Shown: positions 15,018 to 23,684 of the stretch, one piece after another | Numbering within the stretch: position 1 is the first letter of the stretch | Layout of the letters: each line of letters begins with the position of its first letter | Assembly: GCA_001770165.1 (NCBI GenBank) | Contig: MEQJ01000099.1 | Location: 3,903-40,279 of the forward strand | Length of the DNA stretch: 36,377 nucleotides | DNA from: Bdellovibrionales bacterium RIFOXYD1_FULL_53_11 | GTDB taxonomy: Bacteria; Bdellovibrionota; UBA1018 | Direction: 5' to 3' | Made by a program: the position numbers and the translations under genes | The notes under the pieces: model-generated | Databases searched by the model: none | Seen by the model: the letters and a program-made list of their open reading frames with translations, nothing else | Told to the model about the DNA's origin: nothing

Positions 15018-15772
15018 TCAATCCTCGATTTCAGGTCTTCGGCAGTGCGCTGATGGGGCGAATCAGGAAGCTGGGAAATAATCCTCTCGTACATCAGTTT
15101 TGCCCGGTTTTTATCATTTGCAAGTTCAAAGCAACGGGCAAGAGACAACATGGAATCACCCTTTATCATTCCATCGCCGGTATTGAGCGCCCGTTCATAG
15201 ACTGCTATGGCGTTATTTATCTGTTTTGAGTTTTCAAGAGCATATCCCCATCCGAGAAGCGCCATGGCGCGATCCGACGTGCCGGATGCCTTGTCGGCCG
15301 CCTGCTGATACCATTCAATTGAAGCAGCATATTGTCCGTGATTGAAATACAGATCACCCAGCGTCATCCTTGCATCAAGTGCCGCCTTTGTGCCCTCGTA
15401 TTGCTTGATCACGGTTTTTAATTTACCCACGGAACCGGCAAGTTTTGCATTTACGTCAAAATGTTTGAATGCAACCAGCTCCGGCGAAGGTTGCGCGCTT
15501 TTTTTCTGCATTGCCGGCGCTTCGGCGGATGCAATAACAGCAAGTTCCTTATCAAGAGCCTGTTTTGCCTGGAACAGCGAGCCTTTTGCCTCTTCATTGC
15601 GCGTATTTGACCGGCTGCTGAGCAGGGCAAATACAAATGCCGCAACAAATACTATTCCAAGAAGAAAGAGAATTTTCCGCGAATGATCGGCCATAAGGTC
15701 AAACAGGCTTTTGACTTTTGTGGTGAATTCGTCAGGTTTCTTCAGCGTCTTCCTATCAATATCTTGTGACAT
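15014..15772 (-). CDS. YfgM-like TPR membrane protein
   Basis: About 252 residues from the ATG at 15772 (an in-frame ATG at 15793 would add seven residues; neither has a clear ribosome-binding site). A short cytoplasmic N-terminus with KKPDEFTTKVKS precedes one transmembrane helix (ILFLLGIVFVAAFVFALL), then a periplasmic domain with TPR repeats: ALDARMTLGDLYFNHGQYAASIEWYQQA, RAMALLGWGYALENSKQI, and GDSMLSLARCFELANDKNRA. YfgM of Escherichia coli has this topology and works as an ancillary SecYEG subunit with periplasmic chaperones. The overlap with bamB and the E. coli order support the call. General TPR similarity alone would allow other names. Confidence 0.75.
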   Translation of the reverse strand: MSQDIDRKTLKKPDEFTTKVKSLFDLMADHSRKILFLLGIVFVAAFVFALLSSRSNTRNEEAKGSLFQAKQALDKELAVIASAEAPAMQKKSAQPSPELVAFKHFDVNAKLAGSVGKLKTVIKQYEGTKAALDARMTLGDLYFNHGQYAASIEWYQQAADKASGTSDRAMALLGWGYALENSKQINNAIAVYERALNTGDGMIKGDSMLSLARCFELANDKNRAKLMYERIISQLPDSPHQRTAEDLKSRIE

Positions 15773-15847
15773 AACTTTGTGTTTAGAGTACTCCATGGGG
15801 GTTGTCAAAAAGAAAGGTCACGGTTACGCTGGTTTAAGGGGGATGAT

Positions 15848-16342
15848 ATGCCAAAAATGCTGCGGTGCATGATGCTGGCGGTCGTTTTGACGGTCTTTGC
15901 AGCTACAGTGGTCCATGCGAGGGATTTGCAAGGGCGTCTTGGTATTGGTTACAATTCCCAGTTTTCAAATGCCACGGTTGCCAATGGCACCCCCGGACTC
16001 AGTTTGAAGTACGCCTTTACGAAGGATATCGGATTCGAAGGGATCGGAGGTGTATCCACCGCTTCGCCCCTCAATCTTGTCACTGCCGTAAAATTCTTCA
16101 AAAACATATTTTATGAAACAAATTTGAATTTTTACTTCATGCTCGGCGGCGGCATTGTGGCCGCCGGAAGTACGGGATTTGAGTTCCAAACCGGCTTTGG
16201 AAGCGAGTTTTTCATACCTGGCATTGAGAGCCTTGGACTGTCCATGGAACTGGGGGCCAGTATTGGCAATGCGACGGGCAGCTTTCTTGTCAAAACCATC
16301 GGAGTGAGTTTCATTAATGCGGGAATGCATTTTTATTTCTAA
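15848..16342 (+). CDS. Small outer-membrane beta-barrel candidate
   Basis: 164 residues. Signal peptide MPKMLRCMMLAVVLTVFAATVVHA, then alternating beta-prone segments with glycine and aromatic residues (LGIGYNSQFS, FYFMLGGGIVA, GFEFQTGFGSEFF) and a C-terminal HFYF ending in Phe, as expected of a BAM recognition signal. The size fits an eight-stranded barrel of OmpA-domain or OmpW-like type; no family is claimed. The start at 15848 is fixed by a GGGGGATGAT Shine-Dalgarno region just upstream. It is transcribed divergently from yfgM-bamB across a 75-base gap, and overlaps the next beta-barrel gene by 26 bases, so the two are probably cotranscribed. Confidence 0.72.
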   Translation: MPKMLRCMMLAVVLTVFAATVVHARDLQGRLGIGYNSQFSNATVANGTPGLSLKYAFTKDIGFEGIGGVSTASPLNLVTAVKFFKNIFYETNLNFYFMLGGGIVAAGSTGFEFQTGFGSEFFIPGIESLGLSMELGASIGNATGSFLVKTIGVSFINAGMHFYF

Positions 16343-17108
16343 AAAATCTTATGCTCTGGCATTGATGCTGGGATGTTTCATGGTCATTCCAGTCTGGCAA
16401 GCCCATGCCGCAGAAGCAGACAAGCCTGGAGCTGGAAATAAAAAAACCGACAAGACGCTCCAGCCGGAAGATGATGATTTCACATCGACTCCGTTTACGG
16501 AATACGGTGAGTTCAATGAAGATGCCGAAGAAGCGGAAGAATCGAAATTTTTCCAGCAGGGAAGGTTTTTCGGGGTCAGCCTGAGATCCGGCTACGAGGG
16601 GTTGACCGGCAATCGCGGCCAGCTCTGGCGCGGCGGGTTCCCGGTCATCGACGTTAAAGTTCATTACTGGTTTGATTTCACGGTGGCGATTGATATCGGG
16701 ATCAACAGCGTAAAACATTACTACGAAGGTACGAGCACCGCCGGAAGAACCGACATCAGCATGTTCCAGATGGGACTTGATGTTAAATATTATTTCGACA
16801 CGCGCAATCTTTCTGCGGCGCTCACGGCCGCGCACCCGTATGTGCTTGCCGGCATCGCATCATTTTCAAAAAATGAATCCTCGGATAATGACAAGATTGT
16901 GAATTCGGATTCCGGAATGGGATTCGCGGCGGGAGGCGGGCTTGAATTTGCCATCAAACAGAAGAAAATCTATCTTTCACTCGAAGGGAAATACCATTTC
17001 ATAAACTTCAAGGACACCTATACCCAGAATTTCATCAAGACGCATTCCCTGCCGGATCTTACCGGCGGATTTTATCAGACGCTTCTTGGAATAATGTTCA
17101 CCTGGTAG
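16317..17108 (+). CDS. Outer-membrane beta-barrel candidate
   Basis: 263 residues. Basic start with ISKKS, hydrophobic stretch and cleavage after AHA; an acidic linker (about residues 55-80, with clusters of Asp and Glu) then a beta-rich domain with short amphipathic strands such as FGVSLRSGYEGL, FTVAIDIGINSV, GMGFAAGGGLEFAI and a C-terminal TLLGIMFTW ending in Trp. This fits an outer-membrane barrel of the OMP_b-brl type. GGAG lies about a dozen bases before the ATG, which is inside the upstream gene's last codons. The 3' end overlaps der on the other strand by 11 bases. Function unknown. Confidence 0.7.
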   Translation: MRECIFISKKSYALALMLGCFMVIPVWQAHAAEADKPGAGNKKTDKTLQPEDDDFTSTPFTEYGEFNEDAEEAEESKFFQQGRFFGVSLRSGYEGLTGNRGQLWRGGFPVIDVKVHYWFDFTVAIDIGINSVKHYYEGTSTAGRTDISMFQMGLDVKYYFDTRNLSAALTAAHPYVLAGIASFSKNESSDNDKIVNSDSGMGFAAGGGLEFAIKQKKIYLSLEGKYHFINFKDTYTQNFIKTHSLPDLTGGFYQTLLGIMFTW

Positions 17109-18477
17109 CTCGCTTCTTTTTCCCCTGCCCCGCACTGACAAACAAAAGACGGATGGGATTGCCCATGAATCCCCATCTTTTTCTCATCGAGTTTACGAGA
17201 TGCCCCTTGAGGCTGTAGTGGACTTTTTCGGGATCACTGACATGACAGACAAATGTAGGCGGGTTGCGTCCGCTCTGATGACACATGTAAAATTTCGCGT
17301 TTCTGGGGTTATGCACGCCTGATTCCTCTCTGATCCACTCCGTAAATTCATGTGTCGGAATCCTTGTCTTGCGCTGCTCGAGTATTTCGACCGCGAGCGA
17401 TCCGATTTCCTCAAGTCCTTCATTCCTTGTAGCACTTATAAAAATGACCGGAGCATATCGCAAAAAACCCATGCGTTCGCGAACAATGTCCGCGGCGGTT
17501 TCCATGTCGGGGCTGTCCGGCTTTTTTTGTGTATCCCACTTGTTCACCGCCACGATCACGCCGCATCCTGCTTCATCAAGCAGCCCGCCGATTTTTTCAT
17601 CCTGGTCGGTGACCCCATGAACGGCGTCTATCATCAGCACCGCAACATCACACCGCTCGATGGTTTTTCGGGCCTGCACTACCGAAAGCACTTCAATCCC
17701 CTGCTCTGTCCTGCTTTTACGGCGGATGCCGGCAGTATCCACCAGAACCGCCCTTATGCCGCCAGGCAGAACAGCGGTCACATCAACAGCATCCACCGTG
17801 GTACCGGCAATCGGACTTGTGATCATTCTGTTGCTGCCAAGCAGTGCATTGGCAAGCGTGCTTTTGCCGGCATTCGGTTTTCCGATTATCGCGATTCTTG
17901 GAACGGATTCTTCAATTTCATCCTGTCCGGCAGCCGTTTCCAGGGCGTTTTGTCTTGTTTTGTCCGGAACAAGATCCCACAGGAGTTCTTTCAGGGCGTC
18001 AATCCCGCGACCATGCTCGGCTGATACGGTTGCAATGTGATCAATCCCGGTGGCATGAAACTCGGATTCAAGCAGTTCATGCGACTCGGCATCGACCTTG
18101 TTTATCGTTCCAATCACCGGAATCCTGCCAAGCAACCCTTTTTTTGCAAGCTCGCGCGTAATTTCCATGTCCTCGGGCATAAGCCCGCTTTGAGCGTCAA
18201 AAACCGCCAGAATAACATCCGCATGATCAACCGCAGTTGCAACCTGCTCGCGGATTTCCTGTTCGAAGTGTTCACCACCAAGTCCGCCGGTGTCAACAAG
18301 GGTTACGGCCACTGCTTTGCCGTGAAGATACCATTGTGCATTTGTCTCGATGCGGTCGCGGGTTACGCCGGGCCTGTCGTGCACCAACGCACGTTTTCTG
18401 CCGGTCAACCGGTTGAACAGAGTGCTTTTGCCGACATTCGGCCTGCCGATGATGGCAATCCTGATCCTGCTGCTCAT
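17098..18477 (-). CDS. der: GTPase Der (EngA), ribosome assembly
   Basis: 459 residues with two tandem G domains, the mark of Der. First domain: G1 GRPNVGKS (about 10-17), DTGG, and NKVD; second: GKPNAGKS (about 200), DTAG and NKWD (near 315); then the KH-like C-terminal domain ending with MRKRWGFMGNPIRLLF. Der binds 50S ribosomal subunits and is essential for their maturation. Slightly shorter than the E. coli protein (490). It starts within the era stop (ATGA overlap), so era and der are coupled. It faces the beta-barrel gene with an 11-base tail overlap. Confidence 0.97.
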   Translation of the reverse strand: MSSRIRIAIIGRPNVGKSTLFNRLTGRKRALVHDRPGVTRDRIETNAQWYLHGKAVAVTLVDTGGLGGEHFEQEIREQVATAVDHADVILAVFDAQSGLMPEDMEITRELAKKGLLGRIPVIGTINKVDAESHELLESEFHATGIDHIATVSAEHGRGIDALKELLWDLVPDKTRQNALETAAGQDEIEESVPRIAIIGKPNAGKSTLANALLGSNRMITSPIAGTTVDAVDVTAVLPGGIRAVLVDTAGIRRKSRTEQGIEVLSVVQARKTIERCDVAVLMIDAVHGVTDQDEKIGGLLDEAGCGVIVAVNKWDTQKKPDSPDMETAADIVRERMGFLRYAPVIFISATRNEGLEEIGSLAVEILEQRKTRIPTHEFTEWIREESGVHNPRNAKFYMCHQSGRNPPTFVCHVSDPEKVHYSLKGHLVNSMRKRWGFMGNPIRLLFVSAGQGKKKRATR

Positions 18478-19397
18478 ACGGCGTACCCGAGCTTTCTAAG
18501 TTGTTCCTTGTCCCGCGTCCAGTTCTTGAGCGTCTGGACATCAAGGCCAAGAAATATTTTCTGATCCGCAAATGATTCGAAGGATTTACGCGCCGCCGTG
18601 CCGATGGCTTTGAGTTTTGCTCCGCCCTTGCCTATCACCATGCCCTTTTGCGACTCTCTTTCCACAAATATCGTGGCTTCGATGCGGACTGGAACACGGT
18701 TTTCTTCAAATTTGTCGATCCTTACAGCACAACAATACGGCAATTCCTCACCAAGATGCAAAAACAGCTGCTGTCTGATCCGCTCTGCCGCAAAATACCT
18801 CATGGGCCTGTCGGAAAGTTGGTCCATGTCCGGATAAAACGGCACGCCTTCCGGCATGTGTTTCCAGCTGAGTTCAAGCAGATGCCCCACCCCCTTTCCG
18901 TTTATTGCCGAGATGGAAAGAACTTCAGCTACGGATACACCCTTGTCTCTTGCCTGCAGATCAATTCTGCCCGCAAGCGATGCGGGCTCATCCGGATCGC
19001 GGGATTTGTCCGCCTTGTTGACAATGATGATTACAGGGCATCCGGCCGCCTTCAAGATGTCCAGTACCGGATCCTCGAAGGAAATCCCTTTTTTCAGGCA
19101 GAATTCGAAATCAGCAAGATACCAGACGCAGGAAGGCCGGTCTTCTTCGACGGATCTGCGGGCCTCGCCAACCATGAACTCGTTGAACCCCCCATGTTTT
19201 GCATTGTGGATGCCAGGCGTATCTATGAACACCATCTGCCCCCTGGCCGGATCGCTCAGAATTCCCAATACGCGCTCACGGGTTGTCTGCGCCTTCGGTG
19301 TGACAATGGAGATTTCCGAGCCCAGCACCCTGCAAAGCAGCGTGGATTTGCCGACATTCGGCCTGCCGATGATTGCAATATAACCTGATTTGGGCAT
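18474..19397 (-). CDS. era: GTPase Era, 16S rRNA/30S assembly factor
   Basis: 307 residues. G1 GRPNVGKS near the start, DTPGIH, NKAD (NKxD), then a C-terminal KH domain with GMVIGKGGAKLKAIG, which binds the 3' end of 16S rRNA. Full length for the family. It lies 14 bases after rnc and overlaps der, forming an rnc-era-der operon; rnc-era linkage is widespread in bacteria and couples rRNA processing to 30S assembly. Confidence 0.97.
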   Translation of the reverse strand: MPKSGYIAIIGRPNVGKSTLLCRVLGSEISIVTPKAQTTRERVLGILSDPARGQMVFIDTPGIHNAKHGGFNEFMVGEARRSVEEDRPSCVWYLADFEFCLKKGISFEDPVLDILKAAGCPVIIIVNKADKSRDPDEPASLAGRIDLQARDKGVSVAEVLSISAINGKGVGHLLELSWKHMPEGVPFYPDMDQLSDRPMRYFAAERIRQQLFLHLGEELPYCCAVRIDKFEENRVPVRIEATIFVERESQKGMVIGKGGAKLKAIGTAARKSFESFADQKIFLGLDVQTLKNWTRDKEQLRKLGYAV

Positions 19398-19411
19398 GGG
19401 GATTCAGGAGT

Positions 19412-20104
19412 TCAGCCGACCGTCATGATAGCGGCTTTTGCGGCGTTCTGCTCCGCCTCCTTTTTTGATTGCCCCTTTGCATTTGCGAGGATTTTTCCCT
19501 TCATCCGGACTTCGACCTCGAAAGTCTTTGCATGATCCGGCCCCGATGTGGCCAGAAGATGATATGATGGCGTGACTTTCCATTTTGCCTGCACTATCTC
19601 CTGCAATTGTGTTTTGTGGTCGCAAAACGAGATAAGTTCGCGCTCTTCGGAAAACAGCGGTGAAAACAGGTGCCGGACAACCGGATAGACGGCATTGAAA
19701 CCGCCGTCAAGATAAATGGAAGCTATAAGTGCCTCGAGCGTACACGAAAGAATGGAGGGCTTGAGATTGCCCCCTGTTTGTATCTCACCCTTTCCAAGGC
19801 GGACCACCTCTTGCAGTCCTATGGATTTTGCCACCAGGGCGAGGGTTTTTTCGTTTACCACGGCAGCTCGCATTTTTGAAAGCTGGCCTTCATTTGCATT
19901 TGGAAATGCTTCGAGAAGAATGTCCGAAACGACAACATCCAGAATCGCATCACCAAGAAATTCGAGCCGCTCGTTGTCCCTCAGCGCAACAGGTTTTTCT
20001 TGCAGGAACTCATGCCCGAAGGAGGTGTGCGTGAGTGCTTGCAACAAAATTCCGCGATCACCGAAGCTATAACCAAGCCGCTCTTGCAGAAACTGTATTT
20101 TCAT
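19412..20104 (-). CDS. rnc: Ribonuclease III
   Basis: 230 residues. RNase III domain with ALTHTSFGHE and the signature NERLEFLGDAILDVVVSDIL containing the metal-binding acidic residues; C-terminal double-stranded RNA-binding domain with YHLLATSGPDHAKTFEVEV and SKKEAEQNAAKAAI. It processes rRNA precursors and double-stranded mRNA. An upstream in-frame start at 20209 would add 35 residues that look non-homologous; the ATG at 20104 matches the family's length, and a promoter-like TTGACA at 20150-20155 lies between the two starts, which also argues for the shorter form. Confidence 0.95.
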   Translation of the reverse strand: MKIQFLQERLGYSFGDRGILLQALTHTSFGHEFLQEKPVALRDNERLEFLGDAILDVVVSDILLEAFPNANEGQLSKMRAAVVNEKTLALVAKSIGLQEVVRLGKGEIQTGGNLKPSILSCTLEALIASIYLDGGFNAVYPVVRHLFSPLFSEERELISFCDHKTQLQEIVQAKWKVTPSYHLLATSGPDHAKTFEVEVRMKGKILANAKGQSKKEAEQNAAKAAIMTVG

Positions 20105-20126
20105 CCGCAAGTCCAATCCTAACGCA

Positions 20127-20155
20127 GTGTTACAATACCAATCAAAAACTGTCAA
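20127..20155 (-). promoter_or_regulatory. Possible promoter of the rnc-era-der operon
   Basis: On the minus strand TTGACA (complement of 20150-20155, perfect -35) is followed after 17 bases by TAACAC (complement of 20127-20132, three of six -10 bases). Transcription would begin near 20120, about 16 bases before the rnc start. The rest of the 187-base divergent gap is AT-rich; a plus-strand TATAAT at 20174-20179 could serve the 5'-nucleotidase gene but has no good -35. Confidence 0.4.
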
Positions 20156-20291
20156 ATTATCGTAATTATTCAATATAATCGGAGAATTAACCTTGAAAAA
20201 AAATTGCATGAGTTAAGAATGTCATTTTTTCACTTGCCAAAGAAAAACTCTCTGCAAAAGTCAATTGATATTATTGGGGGGAGGTTTATAA

Positions 20292-22328
20292 ATGCTTGCT
20301 CAGATACTTGTTAAGTGGGCCGCCTTGTTGCCGGTTGTATTTTTCATTTCAACCATTGAAACACTGGCCGCACCGGATCGTGTAACTGTAATCTTTACCA
20401 ATGATATTCATTCACATTTCCGCCCCAACAAGGAGCCAAGGGGGCTTGGGGGCCTGGCCAGAATCAAGACGCTTGTTGATAAAATCAGAAAGACTTCTCC
20501 TGATGCCGTACTTGTGGATGCCGGAGACTGGTCGGAAGGTAATATCTATTATAATGAAGGCACCGGAATCGAATCACTGAAGATGATGAGGGCCTTTGGC
20601 TATAACGCCGCGCTTATTGGAAATCATGAATGGCTCAATGGCCCTGATCATTTGCTCGAAATGCTTCGCGCTGCTTCACCGGGGTTTCCTATACTGGCTG
20701 CAAATATCGATACGGGGCCATATGAAAGGGGCAAGGAATTATCCGGCCTTGTTGCACCTTGGGTCGTCATGGAAATCAACAAGTCCAAAGTGGCATTTAT
20801 CGGTCTGGTCAACTACCAGATTGTATACGACCGCTATTTTGCCCCGGTAAAAATCACATCTCCATTTGAGGTGGCCAGATCCATTGCTTCACAATTAAGA
20901 CAACAGTCGGATGTTGTGATCGCACTTTCGCACAACTCCCTGAAGTTCAACGAAGGCCTTCTGGCCAGGATACCGGATCTGGATTTCATCATTGGAGCGC
21001 ATGACCACGAAATTACGCGCCGTCCCATCAAGGTCCGGCGCGAAGGCGCTCGCGAAGGCTATCTTGTCGAAGCCGGAGCCTGGGGCCGACTGGTGGGGCG
21101 CATGGATATTGATATTATAAATCCTGGCTCCGGCAAGAGGGATCATTCGCTGGCTTCGTTCAAACTGATACAGATTGACAGCCATATACCCGAAGACCCT
21201 GGAACACTTGCCGCCATTGAGGATATTGAACAGAGGCTACAGAAAAAATTCGGACGCATCTTTGATGATGCCATTGCCGTCAATACAATTCATACAAGCC
21301 GCAGGGGTGTTGAAAATCTGATGGGCAATCTTAGTGTTGATGCCTACAGGAAGCTTGTACCGGACGCCGATATTGCTCTTGAACATTCTTCCCTTCTTGC
21401 GGGTCAGCTGCATCCGGGTATTGTAAACAGTGCGGATGTCTATAACGTCAATCCGAATGTGTACAATCCCAAAACCGGAATTACCTGGACCGTGAGAACT
21501 TTTGGAATAAAAGGAAGAACTCTTCTTTGGTTTCTCAATGCGCTTTATGCCACCAATCAGCTGGCCCAGGATGCCTCACTCAGTGTTTCAGGATTAAGTC
21601 TTGTCTACAATCCCATGACAAAAAACGTCAAAGATGAGCCGTCCTTCATGCGGCCGGATCCTGTGGATGCGATGCTGCAGTTGATGAATGGTTTTTCAAT
21701 CGAATCCTCAATCATCAGTGACATCAAGATCAACGGTTTCCCGCTCGATAGCGCAAAAACATATAGGGTCGTAGCCGGAGGCGGCCTTGTCAATGCCGTG
21801 TCGTTACTCAACGATCTCCTGCCGCAGGCTTTGCCACTGTATGATATTTCAGATACGGGAATTGAAAACTGGCGGGCACTGGCAAATCATATCAAGCGCA
21901 TCTCGCCCATCGGCCCGGACAGCATTGAAATCGGCAGCCGTATTCGCAGCGCAAAAGCGGATCTGGCCATCCTGCCGCATGATATTTCCTGGGTCCCCGT
22001 AAAAATCACAAAGCATGCGGTGACGGCAAAAATCAGGGTGATGGTACACAATTACGGAATCAGTGTCTCGAACAGCGGCGCAAGAATCGCGTTATACGGA
22101 TATGACGATCCGCTTGATCTTCTGGCGCCGGAATCAAGACAGATTGGAAAAGACATGCTGATTCCGGTTCTTGAACCGATGCATTCAGCCGTGATCGAGT
22201 GGAATGTGATTGTTCCAAGCAAAGATGGAAATTGTCCGGTCATTGCCTATATTTCCGGCAATGACGGCGAGGTTAATCACGGCAATGATGAAGCAATCAA
22301 CTGGTTTTCCTGGCCGAAGAAGCAATAA
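20292..22328 (+). CDS. Secreted 5'-nucleotidase/UshA-family metallophosphatase
   Basis: 678 residues with a signal peptide ending ETLA-APD. The metallophosphatase domain shows the two-metal motifs FTNDIHSHF (D38, H40), DAGDW (D76 region), GNHEW (N111-H112), ALSHN and GAHDHE. The 5_nucleotid_C substrate domain follows (NLMGNLSVDAYRKL, DIALEHSSLLAGQLHPG), with Ser-Ser where nucleotide-binding members often have N-x-G. About 110 extra C-terminal residues (from near PVKITKHAVTAKIRV) look like a beta-sandwich of CARDB type. UshA-like enzymes hydrolyse nucleotides or nucleotide sugars in the periplasm; substrate is not predictable here. A strong GGGGGGAGG lies eight bases before the start. The 3' end overlaps mtaB by 32 bases. 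Confidence 0.87.
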   Translation: MLAQILVKWAALLPVVFFISTIETLAAPDRVTVIFTNDIHSHFRPNKEPRGLGGLARIKTLVDKIRKTSPDAVLVDAGDWSEGNIYYNEGTGIESLKMMRAFGYNAALIGNHEWLNGPDHLLEMLRAASPGFPILAANIDTGPYERGKELSGLVAPWVVMEINKSKVAFIGLVNYQIVYDRYFAPVKITSPFEVARSIASQLRQQSDVVIALSHNSLKFNEGLLARIPDLDFIIGAHDHEITRRPIKVRREGAREGYLVEAGAWGRLVGRMDIDIINPGSGKRDHSLASFKLIQIDSHIPEDPGTLAAIEDIEQRLQKKFGRIFDDAIAVNTIHTSRRGVENLMGNLSVDAYRKLVPDADIALEHSSLLAGQLHPGIVNSADVYNVNPNVYNPKTGITWTVRTFGIKGRTLLWFLNALYATNQLAQDASLSVSGLSLVYNPMTKNVKDEPSFMRPDPVDAMLQLMNGFSIESSIISDIKINGFPLDSAKTYRVVAGGGLVNAVSLLNDLLPQALPLYDISDTGIENWRALANHIKRISPIGPDSIEIGSRIRSAKADLAILPHDISWVPVKITKHAVTAKIRVMVHNYGISVSNSGARIALYGYDDPLDLLAPESRQIGKDMLIPVLEPMHSAVIEWNVIVPSKDGNCPVIAYISGNDGEVNHGNDEAINWFSWPKKQ

Positions 22329-23682
22329 ACCAGACTTCACCGGTTCTGGAACACGAACGATACGAGGACATCCTTGCACTGAAAATCGAATTCTTATCAG
22401 CGGCTGATATTCCGGGTATCATGGCTCTCAAATAGCCGGTGCTTCTTGCCCACATCCATCCGGGAGCTTTTTTTGCGGCGGACTCAATCAACAAACCGTC
22501 AAGACCGGGGTCCGGGGATTCAAGCAATCGCGCATGAATGGACTGAAGACGTTTCAAGCTGAGATTTCTCAACTGTCCCGACCGTTCACGAACAAGATTC
22601 ATGCAAACTTTGTCCTTCATCATGCTTGCGGGAGTGCCGGAGCGGTCGCTGTATGGAAACACATGAAGACGCCCCCACGGCATGCGGTCAAGAATAAGCA
22701 GGCCTTCCCTGAAATCAGCTTCCGTTTCGCCCGGGAATCCGGTGATAACGTCCATAACAACATGAACCCTGCTGGTACCGGGTGGGCGGATGCAATCAAT
22801 GCGAGACAGCAATTTTTCAACGCCACCGGTATCATATGGACGTTTCATCCGCGCCAGAACTTTTGAAACCGGACTTTGGAGTGAAACATGCAGATGCGGA
22901 CATAATCTTGAATTGTCTTCCATGATCTGGAGAAGCTGTTCTGAAACATCCATGGGGCCAAGGGAACTCAGTCTGAGCCGTTCCAGGGAAGTATCATTCA
23001 AAATCCCGGACACCAGCAGTTCAAGCCCGCCATGACCGCTATTCCAGTCTTTTCCATATTCGCCGAGATTTGTAGCCGTCAGCACAATTTCCCTGCATCC
23101 ACACGAAACGGCCTTGGTTATCCGGCAAACAACCTCGTCAATTGATATACTTCTCGCCGGGCCCCGGGCACGACAAACCACACAATATGCACATGAATTT
23201 CCGCAGCCCTCCTGTATCTTCAAGAACATCCTTGTCCTGGCTGACGTAGAAGAATCACCATGAGGCGCGGGACAGGATTCAATAGCTCCGGGCCATGACG
23301 TGATATTCTTGTTTGCTGCGGGCATTGCGGATGTCTTCTGGATATGTTCAGCAATAATCCGGGCAATATGATGCCTTTCCCGATTGGCAACCATCAGATC
23401 AATTCCGGATGGTTTTTGCCCGCCGACTGACATCAGCTCGGCAGTGCATCCGGCAAGCACGGTAAAAGCGCCCGGATTTTCCCTGAGCAGCCTTCTGGCG
23501 GTTCGAAGCACTTCTTTTTCAGCTTCTGCCGTAACGCTGCATCCATTGATGACACAGAAATCAGCTTGTCCGCCGGCGACATGTATGAAGCCGGCCTGTT
23601 CGAGCGAGCATCGTATTGAAATACTGTCGCAATAATTGGATTTGCACCCAAGCGTCTTGATGACAAATCCGGCGGATTTCAT
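22297..23682 (-). CDS. mtaB: MtaB-type tRNA methylthiotransferase (radical SAM)
   Basis: 461 residues. N-terminal UPF0004 domain with cysteines C13 (KTLGCKSN), C48 (INGCSV) and one in LAGCTAEL that hold the second [4Fe-4S] cluster; radical SAM motif EGCGNSCAYCVV (CxxxCxxC) near residue 155; and MDVITGFPGET later. The KTLGCKSNYCDS opening and V-N-(G/T)-C-(S/T)-V pattern resemble MtaB, which converts t6A37 to ms2t6A in tRNAs reading ANN codons, rather than MiaB. The C-terminal TRAM region is present but divergent (last 65 residues rich in Ser and Arg). Two bases separate it from mnmA, so the two tRNA-thiolation genes form an operon; TsaE, needed for the t6A substrate, is encoded about 2.5 kb beyond mnmA. 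Confidence 0.88.
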   Translation of the reverse strand: MKSAGFVIKTLGCKSNYCDSISIRCSLEQAGFIHVAGGQADFCVINGCSVTAEAEKEVLRTARRLLRENPGAFTVLAGCTAELMSVGGQKPSGIDLMVANRERHHIARIIAEHIQKTSAMPAANKNITSWPGAIESCPAPHGDSSTSARTRMFLKIQEGCGNSCAYCVVCRARGPARSISIDEVVCRITKAVSCGCREIVLTATNLGEYGKDWNSGHGGLELLVSGILNDTSLERLRLSSLGPMDVSEQLLQIMEDNSRLCPHLHVSLQSPVSKVLARMKRPYDTGGVEKLLSRIDCIRPPGTSRVHVVMDVITGFPGETEADFREGLLILDRMPWGRLHVFPYSDRSGTPASMMKDKVCMNLVRERSGQLRNLSLKRLQSIHARLLESPDPGLDGLLIESAAKKAPGWMWARSTGYLRAMIPGISAADKNSIFSARMSSYRSCSRTGEVWFIASSARKTS

Positions 23683-23684
23683 GA

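Noticed and set aside
17350-19388. Long plus-strand open frames opposite der and era
   Set aside because: They lie fully antisense to two clearly conserved GTPase genes, lack recognisable motifs and show no starts with ribosome-binding sites.
20105-20209. N-terminal extension of RNase III
   Set aside because: The extra 35 residues do not look like the family, and the likely promoter (TTGACA) lies within this stretch.
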